Positions 1-5,588 of a stretch of DNA of 6,268 nucleotides are shown here, one piece after another. The DNA comes from DATFJZ01 sp034660495 (GTDB lineage Bacteria; Desulfobacterota; Desulfobacteria; Desulfobacterales; Desulfobacteraceae). The translations under genes and the position numbers were made by a program. The DNA lies in assembly GCA_034660495.1 (NCBI GenBank), contig JAYEJJ010000039.1, positions 1 through 6,268 of the forward strand. The letters are read 5' to 3'. Position 1 is the first letter of the stretch, and each line of letters begins with the position of its first letter. The notes beneath the pieces are model-generated. The model was not told where the DNA came from. It ran no database searches and saw only the letters and a program-made list of their open reading frames with translations.

Positions 1-125
1 GTACCTTGGGATGACTATATATTCCAATGTAACGTAGCCACCAATTTTTCTGTGGCTTAGGCTAATCAACCGGGCTTACAAGTTGCCTTGCAAGCCCCTG
101 AGTCTTTAGCTCAGGGGTTGTTGAC
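1..125 (+). mobile_element. Right end of an IS200/IS605-type element (omega-RNA 3' scaffold), partial
   Basis: Three consecutive stem-loops are visible: AGCCAC (36-41) with GTGGCT (52-57); GGGCTT/CAAG (72-82) with CTTG/AAGCCC (87-97), with one A-C mismatch; and a perfect 8-bp stem CCCCTGAG (95-102) with CTCAGGGG (110-117), followed by TTGTTGAC (118-125). A G/C-rich hairpin that finishes in GGGGTTGTTGAC is the form I know from right ends of TnpB-encoding IS200/IS605 elements, where the same DNA is the 3' scaffold of the omega-RNA. The transposon body, tnpB included, would lie left of base 1, so I cannot say whether it is complete. The second and third stems share bases 95-97 and so compete or stack. 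The exact right boundary is inferred. If 125 is the end, the guide would be read from about 126 on. Alternative: a plain terminator of an upstream gene, although no T-run follows the hairpin. Confidence 0.55.
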
Positions 126-187
126 TATACCTGTGAAGGGGTCAGTTATCCAGAAACCAGATACAAAAACTGAAAAAGGGAACTGCA

Positions 188-1301
188 ATGGAAAACGCCC
201 CCCTTGCCTTTGCCCTGGAAGACAATCCCCATGAAACAGCAAAAAAAATAAATTTTTCCTGGAAAATTTTAATTGTTGATGATGAAGCCTCTGTTCATGA
301 TATTATAAAAATTGTCCTTAACGATTTTGTATACAGAACCCGGCCTGTAGCATTCATCAATGCCTTTTCAGGAGAAGAGGCAAAAGCCCTTTTCAGAAAA
401 CACCCCGATACAGCACTGATGCTTGTGGATGTGGTCATGGAAACCGAATCCCTTCGCACCTACAGAATGTCAGCAGCCCTTACCAATGAACTTCAAAAAC
501 GGAAAAACGCTGAAAAAAAACTTCAGCAGCTGAACCAGGCCATTAAATTCACAGAAAAAGGATATGTAAAAATTTCAGTGGTTCCCCTGAGAATTGACAA
601 TAAATCAGCAGACCTGAAATTTGAGATTAAAGACACCGGTATAGGAATTTCCCATGCCTTTCAGAAAAAATTGTTTACCAAATTTTCCCGGGAAGACACC
701 TCCATTACCCGTAAATTTGACGGAACCGGTCTGGGGCTGGCCATATCAAAAAATCTTGCTGAACTGATGAACGGCAGAATTGAAGTCTCCAGCACCCCTC
801 AAAAAGGCACGGTATTTACCGTTTTTCTAAAACTTGATATCTATGACGGGGAGGCATGCCCCTCCCTGCCTGACTCCTATAAGACAGCACCTCCCCTGCA
901 GAACACTGGTTTGCCCGCCACTGACAAAAAAATCAGAATACTTGTGGCCGAAGATAACCCGGTCAACCAGAGAGTAACCCTGATCATGCTTAAAAAAACG
1001 GGGAATCTCTGCAGATATTGCTGAAAACGGCCATAAGGTATTAAGGGCCTTACGAACAAAACAATACCATCTCATTCTCATGGACATTCAAATGCCAAAG
1101 CTGGACGGCCTTGAAACCTGCAGAATACTGCGCAGTACGGACTCAGATGACTACAGCAGAAACATCCCGGTTGTGGCCATGACCGCCCATGTCATGAAGG
1201 AAGAACGTGACAAATGCCTTGACGCTGGAATGAACGCTGTCATTTCCAAACCAGTTGACCCTGAAACCCTCTTTGATACAATACAGAAATTTTTGCCCTG
1301 A
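188..1301 (+). pseudogene. Decayed hybrid histidine kinase (receiver - [HisKA lost] - HATPase - receiver), frameshifted
   Basis: The first frame (188-1024, 278 aa) starts at an ATG with AAGGG seven bases upstream. It opens with a receiver fold: acidic pair in ILIVDDE (res 27-33) and phosphoacceptor Asp81 in LVDVVME. It then jumps from METE (84-87) to SLRTYR, which in relatives belongs to the end of a receiver, so about the last third of that domain is missing. A short coiled coil (100-116) joins directly to AIKFTEKG (118-125), the N-box of the ATPase domain. The HisKA helix pair with the phosphorylated His is absent. The ATPase G1 (DTGIGI, 149-154) and G2 (GTGLGLAI, 179-186) boxes are intact. 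A second receiver begins at ILVAEDNPVNQ (251-261) and is broken by an extra base in GGGG (1000-1003). Reading on in the +1 frame restores ISADIAENG, the acceptor Asp in LMDIQMP (codon 1083-1085) and the conserved Lys in ISKP (codon 1248-1250), stopping at 1299-1301. Without its His it cannot act as a normal kinase. I read it as a pseudogene. Confidence 0.85.
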
Positions 1302-1346
1302 CCCCTGATCTCTGACCTCGACCCCTGATTTCTGACCTCCTGATGT
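1298..1346. repeat. CTGANNN heptamer array, locus 1
   Basis: Units read CTGACCC, CTGATCT, CTGACCT, CGACCC (one base short), CTGATTT, CTGACCT, a single C, then CTGATGT. Seen at a larger scale it is a 20-bp tandem duplication (1301-1320 and 1321-1340, 18 of 20 identical). The array starts in the stop codon of the kinase relic (TGA 1299-1301) and fills the left half of the convergent gap to the sigma-54 activator gene. The same 7-base rule appears at 4365-4394. No coding role is possible for the array as a whole, because the units are not multiples of three. Confidence 0.75.
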
Positions 1347-1373
1347 TCACTGCAAAATATATTCACTGCAAAA
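1346..1373. repeat. 12-bp direct repeat TTCACTGCAAAA, two copies
   Basis: TTCACTGCAAAA occurs at 1346-1357 and again at 1362-1373, a 16-base period separated by TATA. It lies between the heptamer array and the stop codon of the sigma-54 activator gene. No hairpin with a T-run, and so no clear terminator for either convergent gene, is seen here. Confidence 0.7.
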
Positions 1374-1377
1374 CCGG

Positions 1378-2859
1378 TTACCCTCTGCCGGTGAATTCCA
1401 GGATGTATTTTTTAACGGTCCGCCGGTCAAGATGGGTACAGCGGGCCACTTCCTCGTAGGTGCCGTGTTTTTCGTACAAAAGGGTGCAGTATCCGGCAAG
1501 CAGTTTCACTGCGTCAAGAGTTCCCTTTTCCAGCCCCAAAACCAGCTGTTCCTTCAGACCACGGGTTTCAGCCCTTTCAACGCCTTCATAAGTTTTTCTT
1601 AACAACACCCGCCTGACGCACTGCTCCAGTTCTCTGACATTGCCCGGCCAGTGATAATCAGGTCCCAGCTGCTGATTAATGACCCGTTTGACCTGCTGGA
1701 GAAACTCCCTGGAAGACGTACCGGTCATGCGCTGCACTGTAAACACCAGCAAATCATCAAGCTCTCCTTTGTCCTCCTGTATCCGCTGTCTCAGGGGTGG
1801 AACCGCAATGATATCCGAGCACAGGCGGTAATAAAAATCTGTTCTGAACACGTTGCCCTGCATGATTTTTTCTTCCGAGCGGTTGGTGGCTGCAATGACC
1901 CTGCCCTGAAACCTTGAGTTGTCATGGCTTCCCACCGGGGTAAACACCCTTTCCTGAAGCACCTGAAGCAGCTTGATCTGTACCGGGGTGGATACTTCCC
2001 CGATTTCATCCAGAAGAATCGCGCCATAGGGACTGCACCGGTCAAACACCCCCTGGTAATCCTCCACTGCCCCTGTAAAGGCGCCTTTTTTATGACCGAA
2101 CAATTCGGATTCAAGCAGGGTTTCCGGAAACTGGGACAGATTCAGCGCACTGAACGTACGGGTAAAACTGGCCTTAAACCGCCTCTTTTTCCTGTCAAAC
2201 GGAATAAACCCGCTCCGTCCGATGGCCATGGCTGCAGTGCCTTTTCCAGTTCCTGTCTCCCCGAGAATCAAAGTGGAAAAATCCTCCATTCTGTTCCATA
2301 AATACCGGTCGTAAAGGTCAATATTATGGGTAAACACATTGTTCCACAATTTTTTTTTCAATTTTTTCATGCAGGGACTTCGTCCCACCAGGGAATGGGA
2401 TATAAAGTAAAACGCCCGGCGCAGCTGATAGGAAAGGGCAAAATAGTGGACCAGTTTTTCTTCAGGAAACCCTCTTTTGTAAAGCATATTCATGGCTTCT
2501 TCGGCAAAGGGAACCAGAACAGGGTCATCCCCGGCCCTGATCTGCTCGTCAATCAATTCATCAAAGGCCTCTCTGAACTTGTGAAACACATCAAAGAGAA
2601 ACACCACCCGGATGATGGTTTTATCCTGGCCCTTAAACGCATCAATGGTGCCGCACCCCTGCTTTTCAAGATTTTTTATCCGTGTATCGATTTCTTCAAT
2701 GCATTTGTCTGCACTTTCTCTTCTCGGGACCCAAGGAAACAGACCTGCAATTTTAACATCCAGCTCTTCCCTGAGATCCCCAAACGGATTGGCAAAGGCG
2801 GCCTGGTAGACGGTTTTAAAAAACGCCCGTTCCTCTGAATTTAATTTCTTTTTTTTCAT
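1378..2859 (-). CDS. Sigma-54-dependent AAA+ transcriptional activator with unrecognised N-terminal domain
   Basis: 493 aa. This is an enhancer-binding ATPase that should open promoters held by RNA polymerase-sigma-54. The AAA+ domain (about 155-420) is complete: Walker A GETGTGKG (200-207), the sigma-54 contact loop GAFTGA (259-264), Walker B ILLDEIGE (281-288), sensor I AATN (323-326), the FRTDFYYRL arginine-finger segment (338-346) and sensor II PGNVREL (405-411). The C-terminus ends in a helix-turn-helix (about 467-487, TYEEVARCTHLDRRTVKKYI). Residues 1-155 match no receiver, PAS or GAF pattern I can recognise, so the signal sensed is unknown. The ATG is at 2859 and no alternative start codon lies between it and the upstream stop at 2896-2898. 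AGGAG (2862-2866) is only two bases from the ATG, which is unusually close. A nine-A run in the coding strand (2350-2358) encodes the lysines before Leu171. The target genes are not evident, and I see no -24/-12 promoter in the intergenic gaps. Confidence 0.9.
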   Translation of the reverse strand: MKKKKLNSEERAFFKTVYQAAFANPFGDLREELDVKIAGLFPWVPRRESADKCIEEIDTRIKNLEKQGCGTIDAFKGQDKTIIRVVFLFDVFHKFREAFDELIDEQIRAGDDPVLVPFAEEAMNMLYKRGFPEEKLVHYFALSYQLRRAFYFISHSLVGRSPCMKKLKKKLWNNVFTHNIDLYDRYLWNRMEDFSTLILGETGTGKGTAAMAIGRSGFIPFDRKKRRFKASFTRTFSALNLSQFPETLLESELFGHKKGAFTGAVEDYQGVFDRCSPYGAILLDEIGEVSTPVQIKLLQVLQERVFTPVGSHDNSRFQGRVIAATNRSEEKIMQGNVFRTDFYYRLCSDIIAVPPLRQRIQEDKGELDDLLVFTVQRMTGTSSREFLQQVKRVINQQLGPDYHWPGNVRELEQCVRRVLLRKTYEGVERAETRGLKEQLVLGLEKGTLDAVKLLAGYCTLLYEKHGTYEEVARCTHLDRRTVKKYILEFTGRG

Positions 2860-2879
2860 ATCTCCTGAGATTTTCCCAC

Positions 2880-2911
2880 TTAAAGCTTGATCCTCTTAAA
2901 GCCTGGTCATC
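2880..2911. repeat. Imperfect 16-bp tandem repeat in the activator leader
   Basis: TTAAAGCTTGATCCTC (2880-2895) is followed directly by TTAAAGCCTGGTCATC (2896-2911), with 13 of 16 bases identical. It lies in the 5' leader of the sigma-54 activator gene, between the palindromic repeat and the ribosome binding site. No function can be assigned. Confidence 0.5.
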
Positions 2912-2912
2912 C

Positions 2913-2994
2913 TGTAACTCGATCATCAAGTTCTTTGAATACCGCTGGGGGCTCTTAATCGGCCTTTACATAAAAACTTGATAACCGAGTGTAA
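2913..2994 (+). repeat. Dispersed palindromic repeat, copy 1 (degenerate)
   Basis: The left 39 bases (2913-2951) match 5496-5534 at 37 positions, and the right end (2972-2994) matches the right end of the other copy closely. The outer arms ACTCGATCATCAAGTT (from 2917) and AACTTGATAACCGAGT (to 2990) can still pair with two mismatches. The middle has drifted, so the hairpin is shorter than in copy 2. TGTAA is found at both ends (2913-2917, 2990-2994), as in copy 2, so it belongs to the element and is not a target duplication. The copy sits in the predicted long leader of the sigma-54 activator mRNA. Confidence 0.8.
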
Positions 2995-3038
2995 ACACCT
3001 GCCCGGCTTTAATTTTTCACCGAAACTGGGTAACCCTG

Positions 3039-3067
3039 ATTATGCCCATATATAAAAAAATTGTAAA
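3039..3067 (-). promoter_or_regulatory. Predicted sigma-70-type promoter of the sigma-54 activator gene
   Basis: On the minus strand, TTTACA (3067-3062) and CATAAT (3044-3039) are 17 bases apart. The spacer has a T7 tract and ends in GGG. The same arrangement stands before the dehydrogenase gene (4272-4244). Transcription would start near 3032 and leave a leader of roughly 170 bases that contains palindromic repeat copy 1. The match to consensus is moderate; the conserved twin is the stronger argument. Confidence 0.55.
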
Positions 3068-3100
3068 CGTCTGATATTAAAAATTTGATCTTAGGGATCT

Positions 3101-3131
3101 TCCAAAAAATAATCCACATACGTAGATTATT
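3101..3131 (-). terminator. Rho-independent terminator of the dehydrogenase gene
   Basis: Read on the minus strand, AATAATCTAC (3131-3122), loop GTAT and GTGGATTATT (3117-3108) form a ten-pair stem with one U-G wobble, running into a six-U tract. The wobble is an A-C mismatch on the plus strand, which favours minus-strand use. It starts about 15 bases beyond the stop codon of the dehydrogenase gene, and separates that gene from the activator gene downstream. Confidence 0.7.
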
Positions 3132-3145
3132 TTCTTCCAGTTCCC

Positions 3146-4201
3146 TTAATCCATGGTCTGTAACAGCCTGAAAAGTGTTTTTTTCGCAAGGATATCCCCA
3201 GAAATCATACCCGAAACCGGAGATGCCGGCACAAGGCAGAAGGCAGACTCCCTTAACAGATTGTCACAGGCATTGGAAAACACCACATCCGCCAGATCAG
3301 GATTATTCCCATGGATAATGCGATCATGGTAAAAACGTTTTGCCATTGTTTTAGATTCCCTCCACATTTGAAACAATGGCTTTACCGGCAGTCCTCTGCT
3401 GCCCAGAAGGTAACCGGTTTCATCGCTGATGCCTTTTATAATCGGACGGTGCTCAGGGGGCAGTTCATCAAACAGCCTTGCCGCATGGGCGCCCACAGCC
3501 CCAAACCCCTGAATTAAAATATCAAGGTCATTGAATTTGGGAATTTTCATTTCTCTGAACTGTGACAATTGTTTCAGTTCAGGCAAATGGGTGACAAGGG
3601 CTCTGACGGCCAGGACAATGCCATGGGCCGCACCCCCCAGTTCATCAATTCGATTGCCCCCCATGTCAGCCGGCTTGGACACCACATTGTTCAACCCGTT
3701 CTCAATGGCAAAGGTTTTCATGTCAGCATCATTGGTTCCCACATCAGGGCCCGGGATATACAATTTTCTGTACCGCTTTAAAAGCCGGCCAAATCCCTTG
3801 ATCACCTTTTCCCTTTGGCCGCTGGAAATGTCTTCCGGCTCAACTATACCGGATTTACCCCCGCCAAAGGGCAGATCTGCAGCGGCATTTTTAAGGGTCA
3901 TTCCCCTGGCAAGATTATGAATAATATCCGGAGCAGTGAATTCCACCATCCGTGTTCCCCCCATGGACGGCGCACCCATGGCAAGGTTGTCCACCACAAG
4001 AAACCCGCCGATCTCAATGGGACTGTCATGGTCCCACATACAGGAAACCAGCCGGGGGCCAAGCCGGTCTACCTTAATACCCAGTCTGAGCAGGCTGTCC
4101 AAATCAAGGGGCCCGAATTCAAGAAACCGGAAAGACCCCTCAGTGATCACTCGATTTTTTAAAACACTTTTTGAAAAATTATCCTGGAGAAAGGTTTTCA
4201 T
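3146..4201 (-). CDS. Glu/Leu/Phe/Val dehydrogenase-like protein, C-terminally short
   Basis: 351 aa of the amino-acid dehydrogenase family, which interconverts an amino acid and its 2-oxo acid with NAD(P). Visible landmarks are GGTR (81-84), the substrate-site Lys104 in MTLKNA, catalytic-type Lys116 in PFGGGKSGI, catalytic-type Asp153 in IPGPDVGTN, and the Rossmann loop GFGAVG (232-237). Homology is convincing to LVPASPV (323-329). After that, the segment carrying the VEGAN-type motif and the C-terminal helices is absent, and 22 residues of no recognisable origin end the protein. Family members are mostly 360-450 aa, so the tail has probably been lost by deletion or frameshift. Adding one base near codon 329-330 opens another frame (SPVFGYDFWGY...), but I cannot confirm that as dehydrogenase sequence. 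A terminator follows directly. The start is uncertain: see the separate ribosome-binding-site entry. Substrate cannot be told; activity is doubtful. Confidence 0.8.
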   Translation of the reverse strand: MKTFLQDNFSKSVLKNRVITEGSFRFLEFGPLDLDSLLRLGIKVDRLGPRLVSCMWDHDSPIEIGGFLVVDNLAMGAPSMGGTRMVEFTAPDIIHNLARGMTLKNAAADLPFGGGKSGIVEPEDISSGQREKVIKGFGRLLKRYRKLYIPGPDVGTNDADMKTFAIENGLNNVVSKPADMGGNRIDELGGAAHGIVLAVRALVTHLPELKQLSQFREMKIPKFNDLDILIQGFGAVGAHAARLFDELPPEHRPIIKGISDETGYLLGSRGLPVKPLFQMWRESKTMAKRFYHDRIIHGNNPDLADVVFSNACDNLLRESAFCLVPASPVSGMISGDILAKKTLFRLLQTMD

Positions 4202-4210
4202 TTTTTCTGG

Positions 4211-4226
4211 AATCGTTGTATCTCCT
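4211..4226 (-). promoter_or_regulatory. Ribosome binding site that does not fit the dehydrogenase ATG
   Basis: AGGAG (4226-4222) is the only good Shine-Dalgarno sequence here, yet it lies 20 bases before the ATG at 4201. In the same frame, with no stop between, an ATT (4213-4211) is 8 bases from it and an ACG (4216-4214) is 5. Either a rare AUU or ACG start adds four or five residues, or the ATG is used with weak ribosome binding. ATG remains the default call. Confidence 0.4.
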
Positions 4227-4243
4227 TTTTTTATATATAGATA

Positions 4244-4272
4244 ATTATGCCCCTGAATAAAAAAAATGTAAA
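4244..4272 (-). promoter_or_regulatory. Predicted sigma-70-type promoter of the dehydrogenase gene
   Basis: On the minus strand, TTTACA (4272-4267), a 17-base spacer with T8 and ending in GGGG, then CATAAT (4249-4244). The start would fall near 4237, giving a leader of about 35 bases. It is nearly a duplicate of the promoter at 3067-3039, and the similarity extends about 20 bases further upstream. Confidence 0.6.
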
Positions 4273-4273
4273 C

Positions 4274-4302
4274 TTGTAATGTTAAAAAGCTTGCTATAAA
4301 AT
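4274..4302 (+). promoter_or_regulatory. Possible promoter of the YchF-like gene
   Basis: TTGTAA (4274-4279) and TAAAAT (4297-4302) are 17 bases apart on the plus strand. It lies back to back with the dehydrogenase promoter. The surrounding DNA is very A/T-rich, so a chance match is quite possible. The leader would be about 120 bases and include the heptamer array at 4365-4394. Confidence 0.3.
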
Positions 4303-4364
4303 AGGCAAATGATAATCTTGCAGGCCTTTATGAAAAAATGTCATTGTTTACTGGAAACCGAGTA

Positions 4365-4394
4365 CTGACGGCTGAATACTGACGGCTGACGGCT
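4365..4394. repeat. CTGANNN heptamer array, locus 2
   Basis: Units CTGACGG, CTGAATA, CTGACGG, CTGACGG and a final CT. Equivalent to a perfect 13-base repeat TACTGACGGCTGA at 4363-4375 and 4377-4389. It lies 35 bases before the start codon of the YchF-like gene. It shares the CTGA-plus-three rule with the array at 1298-1346 but has different variable bases. Confidence 0.75.
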
Positions 4395-4429
4395 TTCAAT
4401 AATTTACATACCAAACCAGGATACAGATA

Positions 4430-5500
4430 ATGAAAATTGGCATCACAGGACTTCCCCAGACAGGCAAAAAAACTTTGTTTCAAATTCTGACCCAGAAGGA
4501 AATGACCCTCCAGGCCGGTACAGCTAAGCCGGTTCCCGGCACCGCAGATATACTGGACAACCGGTTTGATCACCTGGTCCGCCTGTACGCTCCCAGGAAA
4601 AATGTAAGGGCACGCATAGACCTTGTTTTACTGCCGAAAATTGCTCAGAAAACCATTGCCAAAGGCGATGTGTTCAAAGACATTGCCGATATGGACGCTT
4701 TATGCCATGTTGTCAGGGCTTTTGAAGATGACGCAGTGTATCATCCAAAGGGATCTGTCGACCCGTTACGGGATGCTGAAATGATCAATTCAGAACTGAT
4801 TATCCACGATCAGATATTTGTGGAAAAAAGGATTGAGCGGCTTAAGGACACCCTGAAAAAAATCAAGGACAAGGACCAGCAAAAAGAGCTGGCACTCATG
4901 GAAAAAATGCAGGCCCACCTTGAAACGGAAAGCCCTTTACGGCTTATGGAATTAAGTTGTGATGAAGAGCTGATGATAAGAAGCTATCCTTTTATCACAG
5001 GAAAGGAGATGATTTTAGCCCTTAATGTTGCTGAAGACGACCTTGACAATACCCCCCTTCTGGATCAGTTCCGTGGGATGTGTCAGTCCCTGCAGATGGA
5101 AGCCATGCTGGTTTCTGCCAAACTTGAATCCGAAATTGCCCTGCTGGATTCAGACGATGAAAAGGCTGAATTTCTTGAAGATCTCGGCATAACGGAAACT
5201 GCCCTGGGGTCTTTGACCCGGCTCTGTCTAAAGGCCCTTGGACGGATCTCCTTTTTCACCGTGGGAGAAGATGAGGTCAGACAATGGCTTGTCAGAGAGA
5301 ATTCCACAGCCCCTGAAGCCGCCGGTGTCATCCATTCTGATCTGCAAAAGGGCTTTATCAGAGCTGAAGTCATGAAATACGAAGAACTCATGGAACTAGG
5401 CTCGGAAGCGGCACTAAAAAAGAACGGCAAAATGTATCTTATGGGAAAAGACTATATTGTGCAGGACGGGGATATTTTAAACATACGCTTTAATGTGTAA
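4430..5500 (+). CDS. YchF/Ola1-like P-loop protein with C-terminal TGS-like (DUF933) domain, G3 motif lost
   Basis: 356 aa, against about 363 for YchF, and alignable along almost its whole length. YchF proteins are ribosome-associated, translation- or stress-linked P-loop NTPases with adenine preference. Here the P-loop reads GLPQTGKKT (7-15). The base-recognition NxxE is present as NVAE (199-202), and the following SAK/E region is at 229-232. The TGS-like end (about 273-356) is well kept: GRISFFTVGEDEVRQW, APEAAGVIHSD, KGFIRAEV, GKDYIVQDGDILN. The region that should hold G3 (DIAGLVKGAS in YchF) is replaced by LVLLPKIAQKTIAK (66-79) and is several residues shorter, so normal hydrolysis is doubtful. 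HVVRAFEDD (93-101) and the coiled coil (about 118-165) follow as in YchF. This looks like a divergent paralogue, with the true ychF expected elsewhere. AGGA stands eight bases before the ATG. The stop codon lies within palindromic repeat copy 2. I leave the gene name open. Confidence 0.85.
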   Translation: MKIGITGLPQTGKKTLFQILTQKEMTLQAGTAKPVPGTADILDNRFDHLVRLYAPRKNVRARIDLVLLPKIAQKTIAKGDVFKDIADMDALCHVVRAFEDDAVYHPKGSVDPLRDAEMINSELIIHDQIFVEKRIERLKDTLKKIKDKDQQKELALMEKMQAHLETESPLRLMELSCDEELMIRSYPFITGKEMILALNVAEDDLDNTPLLDQFRGMCQSLQMEAMLVSAKLESEIALLDSDDEKAEFLEDLGITETALGSLTRLCLKALGRISFFTVGEDEVRQWLVRENSTAPEAAGVIHSDLQKGFIRAEVMKYEELMELGSEAALKKNGKMYLMGKDYIVQDGDILNIRFNV

Positions 5501-5570
5501 CTCGATCATCACGTTTTTTGAATACCGCTGGGGGGCGGTGCTATTCAAAAAACTTGATAATCGAGTGTAA
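5496..5570 (+). repeat. Dispersed palindromic repeat, copy 2 (intact hairpin)
   Basis: Arms 5500-5524 and 5542-5566 pair at 23 of 25 positions, with mismatches at 5507/5559 and 5512/5554. A smaller CCGC/GCGG stem (5525-5528 with 5535-5538) caps it. Copy 1 is at 2913-2994 in the same orientation. The element starts inside the TAA of the YchF-like gene and ends 18 bases before the ATG of the CAP gene, so it fills nearly the whole gap. Its hairpin has T6 and A6 tracts inside the arms, not after them, so it is not a classic terminator. It could stabilise or separate messages. It resembles REP- or MITE-like elements; I do not know the family. Confidence 0.85.
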
Positions 5571-5588
5571 GGCATCAGGGGAAATAAA

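Noticed and set aside
121..149. Outward promoter from the IS end (TTGACT at 121-126) driving the kinase relic
   Set aside because: The -10 position 17 bases on reads AGTTAT, too weak to support.
1298..1373. CRISPR-like array in the repeat-rich gap after the kinase relic
   Set aside because: Units are 7, 12 or 20 bases with no regular spacers; there are no cas genes.
1651..2838. Several long plus-strand open frames opposite the sigma-54 activator
   Set aside because: They are antisense shadows of a gene with a complete AAA+ domain and show no recognisable protein pattern.
2860..3145. Sigma-54 (-24/-12) promoter that the activator could use on itself
   Set aside because: No TGGCAC-N5-TTGC-like sequence was found here or in the other gaps on either strand by eye.
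4148..4175. ACTCGATTTTTT near the start of the dehydrogenase gene resembles an arm of the palindromic repeat
   Set aside because: The similarity is limited to a few bases, there is no second arm, and the stretch is coding sequence of the dehydrogenase.
3311..4244. Plus-strand open frames opposite the dehydrogenase gene
   Set aside because: Antisense shadows; the minus frame carries all family motifs.
5496..5570. Palindromic repeat read as an integron attC site or an ordinary terminator
   Set aside because: No attC core sites (RYYYAAC/GTTRRRY pair) in the right places and no integrase; no U-tract directly after the stem.
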